Below the pieces are notes generated by a model that searched no databases, was not told where the DNA came from, and saw only the letters and a program-made list of their open reading frames with translations. DNA of 64,000 nucleotides from Schizochytrium sp. TIO01. Taxonomy: Eukaryota > Sar > Bigyra > Thraustochytrida > Thraustochytriidae. Position numbers and translations under genes: made by a program. Of this stretch, positions 34,449-46,823 are shown piece by piece (the stretch's first letter is position 1; every line of letters begins with the position of its first letter). The DNA lies in the NCBI GenBank assembly GCA_004764695.1, contig SMSO01000034.1:3852501-3916500 (forward strand), read 5' to 3'.

Positions 34449-35999
34449 AGGTAATAAATTAATACCAATCAATAATAAGCAAAATAGCAAACTGGAATAA
34501 GGAAAAGCAGCTTGTTTCAGAAATCAACACTCAGTTTACAGATTCACGGAAACCTTCGAACTTTACGGTTGATGGAAATCAAAGTTGAACTGGAAATAGG
34601 AATCCCAGGCACCTCACGCCATCTCTTACATGTATTTACAATCTAACAACAACAACAACAACAAGAGCAAGAGATGAGCAACTTCGACAACCACAACTCC
34701 GACTCGTCTTTCGTAGATAAAACTTGCAAGCAAATTAAGAAATAAAGGCAGCTCCAGCTTCAGAACTAACTCCCCTTCTTCCTCGGCGCCTCTTCGTCTC
34801 GCGGAGTCCAGTGCAAACGACAGTCCTGTTCATCACTCGTTCACTCATTCATCTGCCTCTGTCGTCTCGACTGTCGCGCACTCGCAGGTAGAAACATCCA
34901 TTGAGCGGCCGTCCTTCATAATCAGGTCTCGGGACCAGCAGCCAGAAGACAAAGCTTGCTGCCAATGGCAATTTCTCGAGCGCAGAACTCCAAACCTGAA
35001 GACCAGCGCAACCAATCTTAAGGCAATCTTGAGTGAGGTTTCGTCCTTTCGGTATAAATATATGTATGTGTATATATTTATTTATATTTATATATATGTC
35101 CGTGTTTGGGATTGGTGGGCAATATAAATATGTTTATAATGCCACGGGTGGAAAGTAAGCACCTGATACAGTCAGTGTACCTTCGTCCGCTCTCGTCGCA
35201 GTTTTCTCCCCTTTTAATGCTCCTGTTTATTATTTACAATGAAAAAGTTTTGTATCTTCGCCGTCTTTCTTCTGTTTCTTGGATTTTAGCGATGTTTTAA
35301 GTTTAAAAAAATAATAATAATAACAATAAGAATAAACTGAGGTAAGGAAAGGGAGGCGCCACGCGATAGGGAGTGAGAGGGAAAATAGCCTGAGGAAAAG
35401 GGACTTAGGAACATGGGAAGAGAGAGAAGAGTTGCACGAGTACCACGGTAGTTGATATCTTGTATTATATACTTCTTTTCTTTTCTTTTCTTGTCACGCG
35501 GATTTGTTATTTTGGCCAGTGAGATAAACAAACGTAAATAGCGAGCAGCATTATAAAATGTTAAAATTAGTTTTTAAATTTAAAAATAGTACGTTTAAAA
35601 TGTTTATTTTAAATTTTACTTTTTTATCACATGATAAAAGCGGATGGAAGATTTCAAAAATAGAATTGAAAAGTGCATTAACGAGAAGGAAGAAAAAAGA
35701 AAGCTAAAGAAACAAAGAAAGAACCGAGTCCACAGAATAAAGAAAGAAAAAAAAAGCGGGAAGAGAACAGCAATTGTTTGAAAACTTCTTTCCCCATCTC
35801 TCCCTTTTTGGTTCTCTGCAAAACAGTAATGCAAAAATAGTAAGAGCCAAACAAAAACCAAATCAAAGCCCGAAAGGGAAACCGGAGACAGCAGAGATCC
35901 CGGTTGTGATTAGACCACGATCACCTCGCAGAAGTCTGCGAGGCGGGCGTTTGCTACCAGCATTGAGTGGACTTGCTACCTGCAGGTGACCAAGAAGGC
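34449..35999 (+). promoter_or_regulatory. Upstream region of G2
   Basis: About 1.5 kb of spacer holding a short CAA array (34648-34664), a TATATATTTAT-rich stretch (35050-35098) and pyrimidine tracts. A good donor, CTGAG|GTAAGG (intron from 35342), and a good acceptor, CTACCTGCAG ending at 35985 and only 14 nt before the ATG, could define a leader intron of 644 nt. This is inference and parallels the possible leader intron before G1. Confidence 0.25.
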
Positions 36000-38951
36000 A
36001 TGGGTGACGGCGACGGCGATGATGCCGTGAATCGCGTGCGGGGCGGCGGCATCCGATCGGTCTACGAGTATGACTATGAGCAGCCACGCACAGCGGCAGC
36101 AGCAGCTGCAGTGACAGCCTCCGAAGCTGCAGATGTTGCAGCAGATATGGCGACAGCAGGTACAGCAGTGCCGCCAAACCCTTCAGAATCAACCGCAGCA
36201 CTTGGCAGGAGCCCGCGACTTGGCCCCATGAGTCCCCGAATGAGTAATTTGAGCAGTCTCACCAGCAACCGCAACTTGAACAATGTGACCAACATGCGGA
36301 GTTTAAGAGCACTCTCAAGATCCAGACAGTCCTGGCGCAGATCATTATCGAGCGCAGACGAGACGCTTGAAAAGAAACTGATGCCGATTCAGGCTACTCC
36401 TGAGGAAACTGAACCACCCACGACTCAGCAAAGACTGCGCATATTTTCCACGGGAGAACAGGAACGCGTCGAAGAAAGCGAGTTTGATGAAGAGGAAGAG
36501 GTCCAGGCGAAGGAGACAAACGAAGTGAGGGAATTCTTTGTCAAGAGACCCTTCAAATGTGGTCTCTGCATTTTTGGCGCCATTCTTGTCATTGTTGGCG
36601 GCTGCATGGAAGGCATCAATGCAGTTGATGTGCGCCAAGTGCCTCAGGCGCTGCTCTTCGTAGGATCTTCATTTATGATGGGCATCATCGCAGACATCAT
36701 CGTTATCCTCTTTGGAGGACTCCTAACGTGGATGGTGGCATTGGCGCAAACGAAACACAAGGAGGTTGAATATTCGTTGGCGGTAGCACATTTCTATTAC
36801 GATAGTGTTGTCTACAAGCTATCTTTTCTCCTGTGGAACATCCTCACCATTGTTATGTTCACAAGTTTTGTACCACGCGAGGATGACAGCACTGATATTG
36901 TAGCGTCCTGGGCAACAGCATACTACCACCTGACTCGCATCCTGGGTATCCTTGCAATGCTTCTCTTTTCCCGTGTGCTCACACAACTGCTCCGCATGTA
37001 CCTAACTCAAGACTTTGGCATCCGCTCATTCGCGACCCGCGTCAAAGATTCCTTGGACCAAGAGCTCTTGTGTTGCAAGCTGCGCAGCGTCCGGCCTAAT
37101 CCATCCTTTGTCAGTTTGGTGAAAAGGCTCGGCAACAGCAACAAGTCTGGGGGCTACGCAGATCCAGAACTCTGGCAGGCAGTCGTACGGCATGTCAACT
37201 CTCACCATGTGGATGGCTTTGAGCCCCACACGGGTAAGCACGCACCAGTGAAGCCTGGTAAGGACCCTGGCCTTGGACGTCGAGCGCGCCCCGTAGCGGC
37301 TTCTATTTTTGCGCGTCTTATTGCTACAATTCGTATGCAACGTGAAGAATTTCTTGCAAGCGAGTCTGAGATGTTCTATGATCGTGTTGAGCACAGCGCC
37401 AGTGCAAGCGAAAGCGCAGCCACTGCAGAGATGGGAGATCAATATGACAACACAAAGGCGAGCGCTGAGGCTGAAGACAAAAACCCTGCTGCTAAAGAAT
37501 CCTCAGGAGAGCAGCAGCCACCGTTGAAAAAACTCCAGTCCAAGCAGTCACAGCAAGAAGACGAAAATCAGTCAAAGACCGAGGAGAATGAGCAGCCGTA
37601 CACGAGTAGATCGCAAGAAGCACCCCCGGCTTCAGAGTTTTATCGACCTCTTCCTCGTATGTCAAATATCGAGGAGGAATCAGCGGCTGCATCCGAAGCA
37701 ACCGCTGCAGCTGCCAGAGCCATTCGCAAGTTCAATCAGCGTCGCGCCGAAAGTTTCCGCACTATTCGCAGCGAGGATCACGCGGTTGATAGCGAAACCC
37801 TGGCTGCAGCTGAAGATGATGACGAGCAATTTCTCTTTGACCCCGATGATAAGGGTACTGTTGTCTCCAACAAAGTCCAGTCGAATGTCCGTGAAATCGA
37901 TGAGATACCGTTGGAAGCTTTAGCTGAAATTGCTGAGGAGATCGACGTTGTACAAAATGCTGATATTACAACCCGTTCGAAACGAGAACTACTCTCTCAT
38001 CTTTCTTCTCGTCTTGGTAACAAGGTGTACTTTCGGGAAGAGGTTTTAGATGCTCTCAAGGAGCTTGACTCTGCCTATGACTGGGACAAGGTTTGGAAGA
38101 ATTATTTGGATCCCCGAGATACAGGTGTGCTTACCTGGCCTCGTTTGCGCACTTTGATCTTTGATTTCTATGAAACGCGCTACAATTTGTCGCTTTCAAT
38201 TCAAGATTCAAAGTCGGCCATCAAGAGCATGGATGTGGTAATCATGTCTGTGTTTTTAATTTTGGTGATTCTCATCAGTCTTTCGTTCTACACAACCGAC
38301 CTTGCCACAATGTTGTCCAGTATGAGTACTGTAATTCTCGGTTACTCTTTCATCTTTGGTGGGTCTGTGACAACCTCATTCGAAAATATCGTCTTTCTCT
38401 TTGGTGTTCATCCCTACGATGTAGGTGATACGCTTCTTTTTAATGACAATCGTTATACCGTGTCTCGTATTCGGCTCTTAACCACAGACTTTATTCAGGC
38501 AGATGGTGCAATGATGCGACTTACAAATGAATACATCGCAGCACTTGGTCCGATCTTCAACCTCAATACATCAGAAAACCATTCCATTGGTTTTAGTATC
38601 TATTTGCCTGCTATGGACGTTCGCGAGTCAAATATTACCGCGATTCGCAAGTCCTTGGACGAATTCTTCAAGCTCAACTCCGTTTCCTTTGACAGTTATG
38701 GATTCACTGCGCGCGAATTTATTCATCCTCTTGAAGCGAACGGTGAGTTGCCCAGCAAGGGAACTCACGCAACCCATGTTCGCTTCTATTTGTGGGTCAC
38801 TTTCAACTTTTCTTTTGAGGACGCAGGTCGCATCTTTGCGGAGCAGACCCGTCTCATTACGCACATGTGTGAAACACTCGCTGCTCTCGGCTTGTCCAAG
38901 CCCCTTCTCGACGAAAGCCACTCTCGTTCAATTACGCAAGGCCATGCCTAA
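36000..38951 (+). CDS. MscS-family mechanosensitive channel, G2
   Basis: 983 residues, intronless. The frame is open upstream to 35967, but the first codon there is GTG. The ATG at 36000 (ggcATGG) gives MGDGDGDD, matching MGEGEEDE in G1 and MGDDADF in G3, so I chose it. The N-terminus (1-180) carries an Ala-rich tract (31-48) not seen in G1 or G3, the motif SWRRSLSSADETLEK (111-125) and an acidic patch. Hydrophobic segments lie at about 186-205, 215-248, 269-290 and 308-331; pore-domain segments at about 742-765 and 770-803, with HPYDVGD at 804-810. The conserved cytosolic block (388-457), Ala-rich stretch plus RRAESFRTIR (581-590), and EF-hand-like loop DPRDTGVLTWPR (704-715) are all present. 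The predicted role is as for G1; closest relatives in the window are G1 and G3. Confidence 0.93.
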   Translation: MGDGDGDDAVNRVRGGGIRSVYEYDYEQPRTAAAAAAVTASEAADVAADMATAGTAVPPNPSESTAALGRSPRLGPMSPRMSNLSSLTSNRNLNNVTNMRSLRALSRSRQSWRRSLSSADETLEKKLMPIQATPEETEPPTTQQRLRIFSTGEQERVEESEFDEEEEVQAKETNEVREFFVKRPFKCGLCIFGAILVIVGGCMEGINAVDVRQVPQALLFVGSSFMMGIIADIIVILFGGLLTWMVALAQTKHKEVEYSLAVAHFYYDSVVYKLSFLLWNILTIVMFTSFVPREDDSTDIVASWATAYYHLTRILGILAMLLFSRVLTQLLRMYLTQDFGIRSFATRVKDSLDQELLCCKLRSVRPNPSFVSLVKRLGNSNKSGGYADPELWQAVVRHVNSHHVDGFEPHTGKHAPVKPGKDPGLGRRARPVAASIFARLIATIRMQREEFLASESEMFYDRVEHSASASESAATAEMGDQYDNTKASAEAEDKNPAAKESSGEQQPPLKKLQSKQSQQEDENQSKTEENEQPYTSRSQEAPPASEFYRPLPRMSNIEEESAAASEATAAAARAIRKFNQRRAESFRTIRSEDHAVDSETLAAAEDDDEQFLFDPDDKGTVVSNKVQSNVREIDEIPLEALAEIAEEIDVVQNADITTRSKRELLSHLSSRLGNKVYFREEVLDALKELDSAYDWDKVWKNYLDPRDTGVLTWPRLRTLIFDFYETRYNLSLSIQDSKSAIKSMDVVIMSVFLILVILISLSFYTTDLATMLSSMSTVILGYSFIFGGSVTTSFENIVFLFGVHPYDVGDTLLFNDNRYTVSRIRLLTTDFIQADGAMMRLTNEYIAALGPIFNLNTSENHSIGFSIYLPAMDVRESNITAIRKSLDEFFKLNSVSFDSYGFTAREFIHPLEANGELPSKGTHATHVRFYLWVTFNFSFEDAGRIFAEQTRLITHMCETLAALGLSKPLLDESHSRSITQGHA

Positions 38952-41900
38952 ATTTTATCTGGAACACATATGTTAACAATATGCATTCGTCGTGCTACAT
39001 ACAACCTTATTCAATTGAGTCAATGTGTGCAGTGCCTTCTTAAAAGGCCTTACCTGGACCGTTGAATTGATGTACAAGCTTTTCAATATAGAAACTCAAT
39101 AGTATCATCTGTTCAAGTTCTATAGGAACTTGGTTTCCTCTCCTTTGTAAAGAATTAAAAACATTTACCGCTCTCTGTTGTGGTGAAGGAAGGAGAGGGA
39201 GATCAAGCTTAGGAACTCATGGTGGATGGTGCTGTTTATTCCCATTCTTTTTAAAATTCATTCAATCTTTGTAGAATCATGTTCACTAATTCATCTTGAT
39301 TGGCTTCACAATTACCTTCCTTGCTTTATCCGGGTGTGCGTGTGTATACATGTGTGTGCTATGCTCGCTCGAGTCCACGTGAGGACCCAAAGTTCCCTGG
39401 AAAGTTGATTTGCAAGCGTTCGCGCCTTATCAGCTAATTCGGCCTCCATGGTAAGCCCTCCACGACGTCATTCATTATCTGCGGAAATCAGAGGGGTTTT
39501 CTCCGAGCTCAAGTTTATCCCCGTCTATATTTTTAAAAAAAAGGTTCATGATATGCGAAAAGCAAGCAATCCTATGCTTCATGCTGGATGGAGTCTTGCA
39601 AACTTGCGAGCTGATAATACAGTAAACGGCAAGAGCCTCCAAAGATAACAACAGCGTGTCTACATAGAATTAAAAGCCACTCGATGCAGTTTATGAGACT
39701 CCATCGAAGTGAGGCAGTATTCCTATGTATCTACTGCGCCAGAGAGACTGAGCGACACGACTTCTGTAGAAAGAACGGGCTCCAACAGCCTCACGAAGGC
39801 GCGATAAAAACCCCGCGGCCACTTTCATGAGCTTCGTTTTTCTACGAACTGGCGAAATGACCTATTGGTTTCTTTGAGAAAAGCGAATGAGAAGACAGTC
39901 GTCGAAGGGGGTCAAATCCTTATTGTACGTGTGAATGAAGCTGACAGAAAGTAAACTGGCGGGGCCATGCATGCCACGAGTAGCCTATCACTCTGGCGCT
40001 GATCTGGCTTTTGCAAGGCTCGGTGTCTACGGCTGGGCGGGTTATGACGCGCAGTTGGTTTTCGCAGTTGGGTTATTTGAGGGTCATCTCCGCTGTCTAG
40101 TCACTGCTCCTTGATTATGGGACCCTTCGGAAGACCTTCCCATGCACCGTGAAAAACGCAGCTCCTACCTAGCGTTCAAGGCAGAGCCACAGTCGTTTAC
40201 TACTGAGGCATATCCGGCGCACACGAGTCTTCGAGGACTTAGACTTGACGTTTCAATGGGTGGCAAGGTACGCGCTCAGCAGCGATGATGGCACCGGGGA
40301 AATGTGAACTCCCGTTGGTAGAATACAAGGCAGGCGATAGGAGGAGTTACTTGTACACACTCAAAAGCAGACTGCACCGGCAAATAAATCTTAGGATATC
40401 ATGCTTTACTATTGAAACAAGACCATCGCATAGCTTGATTGAATTGAGTGCCGTTGCATGATACTGATATGTAATCAATCTTCAACATGCTCCGATTTTG
40501 TTTATATCAAGGTAGCAAGCATGATGTTCAGGACTAAAGGATGAAATGTATGCGTTTGGAAACACTGAATTCATGGTTACCTTTGTTGCAACGGTTTAGC
40601 CTTCTTCTTGCATTAAAACAAGCTCAACTATTTGATATTGATACGTCCTCCTGTATTATGCACTGCACAGTAAATTGATTCAAGTGAGGTGAAACCAACA
40701 AACTTGCATCATTGAGGTGCATGGATTCTGGTCAAATTGAAATGTTTGATTGCTTTTTCAATGCCAGGCCACGACATCTCTTCAGTATATGTATCTAGAT
40801 ACCTGACCATTACTACCATCATGATGACATGCCAAGCCAAAGCAACTATCTTCTTACCTGCCTCGCTTTGCTTTCAAGTTGTTGCTCGGCCTTTCTTCCT
40901 TTGTCTGCAGTGCACACTCATACACCTTCGAAATCCGCATCCGCCAAATCTGAATGTTTTCAATGAATAAAACTGCGGTCTGTTCGCTTCGAAACTCTTC
41001 TTGCAGCACGTGTAAGTACTTCTCCGGAGCCGACAATCCCCAGATCCTTCCCTTTCGAGTTCAATGCCAAGTTCGTGCTCCATCCCCTCCCATGAGCCTG
41101 CCCACCTCCTGTTGATCAATCTGCAGTACCTTCCCAGGGATACAACCTCGCTTGCTTGCTGCTCAGAAAGTCAAGGCGTTCCCTTTACCTAAAAGAACAG
41201 AAGGGAGGAACGCCCTCTTTTCCTTGCCCCTCTTCTTATCGATGACGTGCTTCTTGAGAGGTCTGGAAAAGGATCCTGACTGACGACGCGTCGAAAGCGG
41301 AGCAGACGATGCACTTTCCAAGATGGCAGGCCGGCTGCCTGAACGACCGCACGGCGGTATAGGACCAAGCACAGCGAGCCACAGGATTTGTGCGAGCGCA
41401 CGAAACAAAGAGCGCCGGGAGTAGAAGCTCTCTCTCTTTTATCGCTCACTTTCTGCTTTCCTTTTTATTTTTCAAAATATAGATTTTGGCAGCTATATTG
41501 GACTTTTACTTTAAGAAAAAAGAATGTTAGAGAGTTTTGATTAGTTGAAAAGAAACGAGAAATAAAAAGGGGGGCAAGTACCAATATATTTATGTGTATA
41601 GAGAAAATATTGTATGTAAGAGTTTTTTCTTTTAAAATCCTGAGTCGAAGTTCATTTTTTTTATTTTATAATAAATTAAATAAATGAATTTAGTCTCGCT
41701 AGAAAAATACTATTTTCTACTGGAAGCGGCGTTACTCGTAGATGGTACACGAAAAGAACATGAACATTCCATTTGACTCGTGTGTCTTTTCGAGCGCAAT
41801 CTTGATGCGAAGTGCAGAAGCAATGGAGATGAAAAGAGTCAGATATTTAAAAAAGTTTCGAACAAGCAGCCCAAGCTTACCATAGAGCAATGGTACGTTT

Positions 41901-42371
41901 CTTGAGGCAATTCATTCTTGAAAATAGCGCTGTACCAAACAACTTCCTCGCCTTCGTTATGACTTTAAAGAAAACCATCAAAATCAAACTTATTTGATCT
42001 ATTCTCTGGTGTCTCGTTCAATTCTGAACTAAAGTCACATTTATTCAGAAAGGGTAAATTGGGAATTGTATTCTTTCAGGCACTTTTTTCTTTTTTAAAT
42101 CACAAACAAACAAACAGACAGTGATCAAAGCTAACTAACTAACTAAATAACTAACTAACTAACTAACAAAGCTGCATCCAAAATAGCAACCCGGGCAGAG
42201 CAGCTTCTCCCTCGTCCCCAAAAGCAAAGAATCGGACAATCGGTGATGCGGCCGCTGGCCTAAGATCAAAGCGAAGTCTACGCGGGCGCTCTTTCATTCA
42301 AGCAGGCATCATTAATTCCCATGGGGAGACGACGGCGGAGTGTGGTTCCTCCCTCTGCTTTCCTAGACTGG
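38952..42371. other. Spacer downstream of G2
   Basis: No gene supported. Frames at 39226-39408, 39448-39648 and 40737-40970 (+) and 40874-41449 (-) lack recognisable motifs. AT-rich tracts lie at 41460-41720. An AACT tetranucleotide tract is at 42130-42167. Confidence 0.4.
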
Positions 42372-42426
42372 ACTAGAGTAGAGTAGAGTAGAGTAGAGTA
42401 GAGTAGAGTAGAGTAGAGTAGAGTAG
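42372..42426 (+). repeat. GTAGA pentanucleotide array
   Basis: About eleven units of GTAGA (AGAGT register), perfect except at the edges. Confidence 0.95.
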
Positions 42427-42723
42427 ATCTAGCTAGAACCAGGTTTTCAATGAAATGATGGAGCGTACTTCATCTCAAAGGAGCCCGAGGCCAAGAACCC
42501 CGAGCCCACTTGGCGCCACCGCGGAGGAACTCGCTCTTCTTTCTCACCGCAACCTCGAAGGAGTCCAGGTCGCTCTCGCCTCCAAGCCGGTAGGTACTTT
42601 CTTGGGTGGCCACCTCTGTCTGCTTGGGACTGACTGACTGATTGACTTCTGATCCCCGTCGAGACTCAGTTTGCAGGCGCGAGGAACTCATACTCTTCTG
42701 CCTCTTTTGAGGGAGACCTCCGC

Positions 42724-42780
42724 GGCATCCATCCATCCATACATCCATACATCCATACATCCATACATCCATACATCCAC
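42724..42780 (+). repeat. CATCCATA octanucleotide array
   Basis: Two CATC units lead into five to six units of CATCCATA. Confidence 0.94.
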
Positions 42781-43378
42781 GCGGAGAAGCGACAAAGCGC
42801 TCGCGGACTTGGAAACCGAAGTGGCCCAGAGAGCTCAGAGAGCTGAGGCCGACTCGAATGGATTGATTGATTGATTGCTTGCTTGCTTTCGAATTTCGGC
42901 TTGAGAAGAGCCTCCTGAGGCACGAAAGAGTCCCTCCCTCCCGTGCGGGTCGACCTCCTCGGCAAAAGCAGCAGGCAGCAATCTCGAATGGAATATCGAA
43001 CGAAGGTCGCGCTTGGCTCGCGAGGTCCTCTCAGAGCTGGCTAGCTAGCTAGCTCTTGGAGCTGGGCGGAGGAGGCCGCGCCTGAGGTGCCGAGACGGCA
43101 GCAGCCCAACGACGAAGGACCTCCGTCGCTTGGATTCTAACTGGAGTGGAGGTCACGAGGAATTTGAAATCTTTGGAGAAGCTGGTGCAAATCTGATTGT
43201 TGCAGCAGTTCGTTGTTGAGCAAACCCCGTTGACGGCCTGCAGATCTGGGCGGCGTGGCTCCACGATGAGACCGGCGTCTGCGTCCTGAGCTTGGAGACG
43301 TTGGCGGCGTTGCAAGGGTGGAGGAGCAACGCAGACGGGCTGGTTTGCAGCAACTGCTCAGCGAACTCGCTCGAGCTC

Positions 43379-43428
43379 GTAAAGATCCACGTGCTCGTAC
43401 TGCGTAAAGATCCACGTGCTCGTACTGC
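43379..43428 (+). repeat. Perfect 25-bp tandem duplication
   Basis: Two identical 25-bp units beginning GTAAAGATCCACGTGCTC, each containing the palindrome CACGTG. The perfect identity indicates a recent event. Confidence 0.95.
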
Positions 43429-45427
43429 GTCGAGGTCAGGAGCCCCCAGCAGCCGTTCGTCAAGGTGTCCGTGGGCGCCGCCAAGGAGGTCACAGCGCAT
43501 GGACTCCAGGGCCCAAAGCGAGCCTCCCTTGTCAAGAGTATCAAGTCATCAGGCGCGGCGCGTCGGTCGGTAGGAATCGCTTTGGGGCAACTTGAGCATT
43601 CGAATCAATCGCCAAGGCTGACTTGAAATCTCCAGTTCTCGAGCGTTTCCTCATGATTTTCTGGGACAGATAGATACCCACTGCTGGATCCTGAAGGACT
43701 TCTCCAACCCGAAGAACTCCAACCCGAAGAACTACAGCCCAAGTTCAAAAGTCCATTTCTCTCCAGATACTGCAGTCGCTCTTTTGAGGTGCCAGAGAGG
43801 CAACGACCGACACGGACCAGGACAGAGAAAGAGGACCGACCTGAGCTGAGCGGTGCCTATCTGGCTAGCTAGCAGGCACAGCAGACAGACCTATCTTATT
43901 ACGGAGACTTGGCCAGTTTCGAAGCGAAACGCCTGCTCGAATCCTAACATATTGGTGCCGTGGACGAACGAGTGAATGAACGAATGAATGAATGAACAAG
44001 AGAATGAGAGAACAAGAATCAGTGAGGCGTCAAGACCCGTACTGGGCGGATGAATGCCTTTTCTTTGATTTAAATCGAAGTTAAGACCAGCACTTACACC
44101 CACGTGGCCCGTTCAGCGTGCTCGGATTTGCGATGTTTTGGCGGAGAGCTGCGGCCAGCTAGCTGCCTGTTTGGGGCTGGTATCTTCTTCACGTCTCGGC
44201 GGAGGATATGGAGTATGTCTGTCTACGCAGGATCGTATGACCCTTGCTTGTGTTGAACGAAAGATTTGCGTTCTCATTCGAGCTTCTTGGGTTAATAAAC
44301 TTTCGTTTTCATTTTCTTGTTTCTATTCCTGCTTTTCATAGGCAGCTTAGGTTAGGTTTCCAACTCAAGATGCTCCGTTCTTTTCTTTTTTTCCTTTTTC
44401 TTAAAAAAATAAAAAATAAAAAATAAAATCGAAGTCTTACTCAATAGTTTGAAATAAACAGTTTGCTCTACCTGGTTCTGTACCTTTTAATTAAAACTTT
44501 CCATTCTATACTTTTAAAGTGTACTTGTAAAAAGAAAATCTACTCCATTTCTGACGACAGGTGCTGCGTATGCTAATAATTGGTAGCAGGACTTGAGCGA
44601 GGCGCTGTGACGCTTTCGAAGAGGGGCCCGTGCCTCCGAATTCCGCTCCAGCCGCTGCTTCGGCCTGGCCGCTCCTCTATACAGACAGGCCCACCTTGAT
44701 CTCCATCTGACAAATGGCCGTCGATCAATCGATCTCCTTTCCAACACAGAAGAAGCATTCAGACGCCTGTCGCAGTGCTTTCTGTTCTGGTATTAATTTC
44801 TTCCTTCGAAGAGGTAATAAACTGCCTTCGCTCAATTGGGAGAAAATGCGGTAATTTAGGCAACACTAACATTTTATACGTACGTACGTAATTAGTTTTA
44901 CTTTAACTTTTTTTTTAAAACCATACATTTCATGGAAGGGGACTTCGCTAGGACTCAGGTAGCCAGCCTGAGGATACCAGCTACCCAAAAGCGCGCCACG
45001 GGCCCAGATTCCGAACGCTGCAGCGTAGGAAGCTGCGGCTTCTCGAGCCAGAGTCCTCTGCGTCGCCGCCTTTGCGCGGTCCCGCGATCCTTTGGAGCCC
45101 TTCTCTTCCCTCTCGCGGCGCCTTTCTCTACACGAACAATGAAAAGAAAAGAAAGATAGCAGTGAAAGAAAACCCAAACATGAGAATCCAATCCCTGCCG
45201 CCCTCGAAACCGACAGACATGACTTGGCTTCATTCTCTTCGTCAAATTTACTACTTATTGGTCTTTCTTTACAAAGCTCAAACTATCAAAGCTCAAGCCT
45301 CCTGTTCTGCTCTGTTCTGTTCTGTTCTTTCCCTCTCCGTGTGAGATTCAAACTTGCAAGTCGTTTGATTTTCTTTTCCGCAGATAAACAAACAAGTTGA
45401 ACTTGAAGGATTGATTGATTTAAGTAT

Positions 45428-45461
45428 TGGTTGATTGATTGATTGATTGATTGATTGATTT
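45428..45461 (+). repeat. TTGA microsatellite
   Basis: About eight TTGA units, with further ATTG words just upstream (45411-45420). Confidence 0.92.
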
Positions 45462-45558
45462 CGATTTGAAAACACCCTTTTTTTGGAATTTGAAATTTAA
45501 AATGGAATGCAAACAAAACAAACGTCAAAAGTATCACCCATGAAGGAGCTCGTGGACA

Positions 45559-45583
45559 TTGCTTGCTTGCTTGCTTGCTTGCC
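45559..45583 (+). repeat. GCTT microsatellite
   Basis: Five to six GCTT units. Confidence 0.88.
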
Positions 45584-46271
45584 TGCAACTCCACTCCCGC
45601 CCGCAGTTTGCGCCGGAAGGGGCCTGCCGCGACTGGCTCGGCCGCTGGGCGGAGAGCGGAGGACGGAAGAAGCTGGCCACGCCCAGGAAGATGGCCGCTG
45701 GAGCGGAGCCTTCCGAGGTACATGCGCGGCCATGCGTCTCCGCTGAGATCATGGACTCCGACTTTCCACTAGTGCACTCCTAGCAGTCTCACAGTCGCGC
45801 ATTGTGTTCCAAGGGTTCCAGTCTAGGACTCACGGGGTAGCGGGCTTAGGGGAAACTGTAGGCCTCTCGGAATAAGCTTTGGCCTAAGTATCTTTTGTTT
45901 AATTCGCTTGCTTGGATTTTGGGTGAGATTATTATGATCATACAAATTGAAAGGGGAAAGGCATAATTGAAAGGCAAGGATTACTTACATAGTGCGGGGA
46001 AAGTAGGCAGCTGTAGTAACATGTAGAATGTACTGTGTTCAATTTGTTGGAAACTCGTTCTGTTCAGGTTTGGAGGGAGTTAACGAGGAGCAGAGAAGAC
46101 GAGAGAATTGAATTTGCTGTTCAACCAGAGCAAGAAAGAAACGCGAAGGGAAAACTGGTTCGAGGAGGAGTAGAGGAGCGGAAGGTGTCCGAAGGCAGCG
46201 CGGCCTTCTGCTCTCGTCTTTCTTCGGTCTTCCCTTAGGGCGCGTTGTTTGAAGTTTGGGAGATGATCCAC

Positions 46272-46408
<137 letters not shown>

Positions 46409-46792
46409 CTTCTTTCATGCATTCATTGATTGACTGATTGACTGATTGATTGAATTATTGATGAATCGATCGATTGCAAAGGAGTGTGGGAAGAAGAGGT
46501 GAAAAAGAGAAAAGAAACTTTTTACTTTTGTAATATATATATAATATTATAGGAAAGCAGCGAGAGAGAGAAGAAAAGAGAAAGAACTTGCTCGGAAGGA
46601 GAGGAGGAAGAGAAAAGGGAACGAGAAGAGAAGGAAGGAAGAAAGGAACAGCGAGACTAAGAGAGAGGGGAAAGAGAACTTGAAGATGGAGGAGCGCGAG
46701 GATCATGACCGGCGTGATTCGTCGATAGCTGTCGTGGCTGGCCAAGCGGGTCGAGCGAGCACAAGGCTTCACGCCGCACCTCTCTTTGCTAC

Positions 46793-46823
<31 letters not shown>

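Noticed and set aside
34291-34500. Poly-arginine ORF
   Set aside because: Translation of the GAA/AGACGAAGA purine tract, with an improbable product.
35967-35999. In-frame extension of G2 upstream of 36000
   Set aside because: The extension starts with GTG; in a eukaryotic gene the ATG at 36000 is preferred and it matches the N-termini of G1 and G3.
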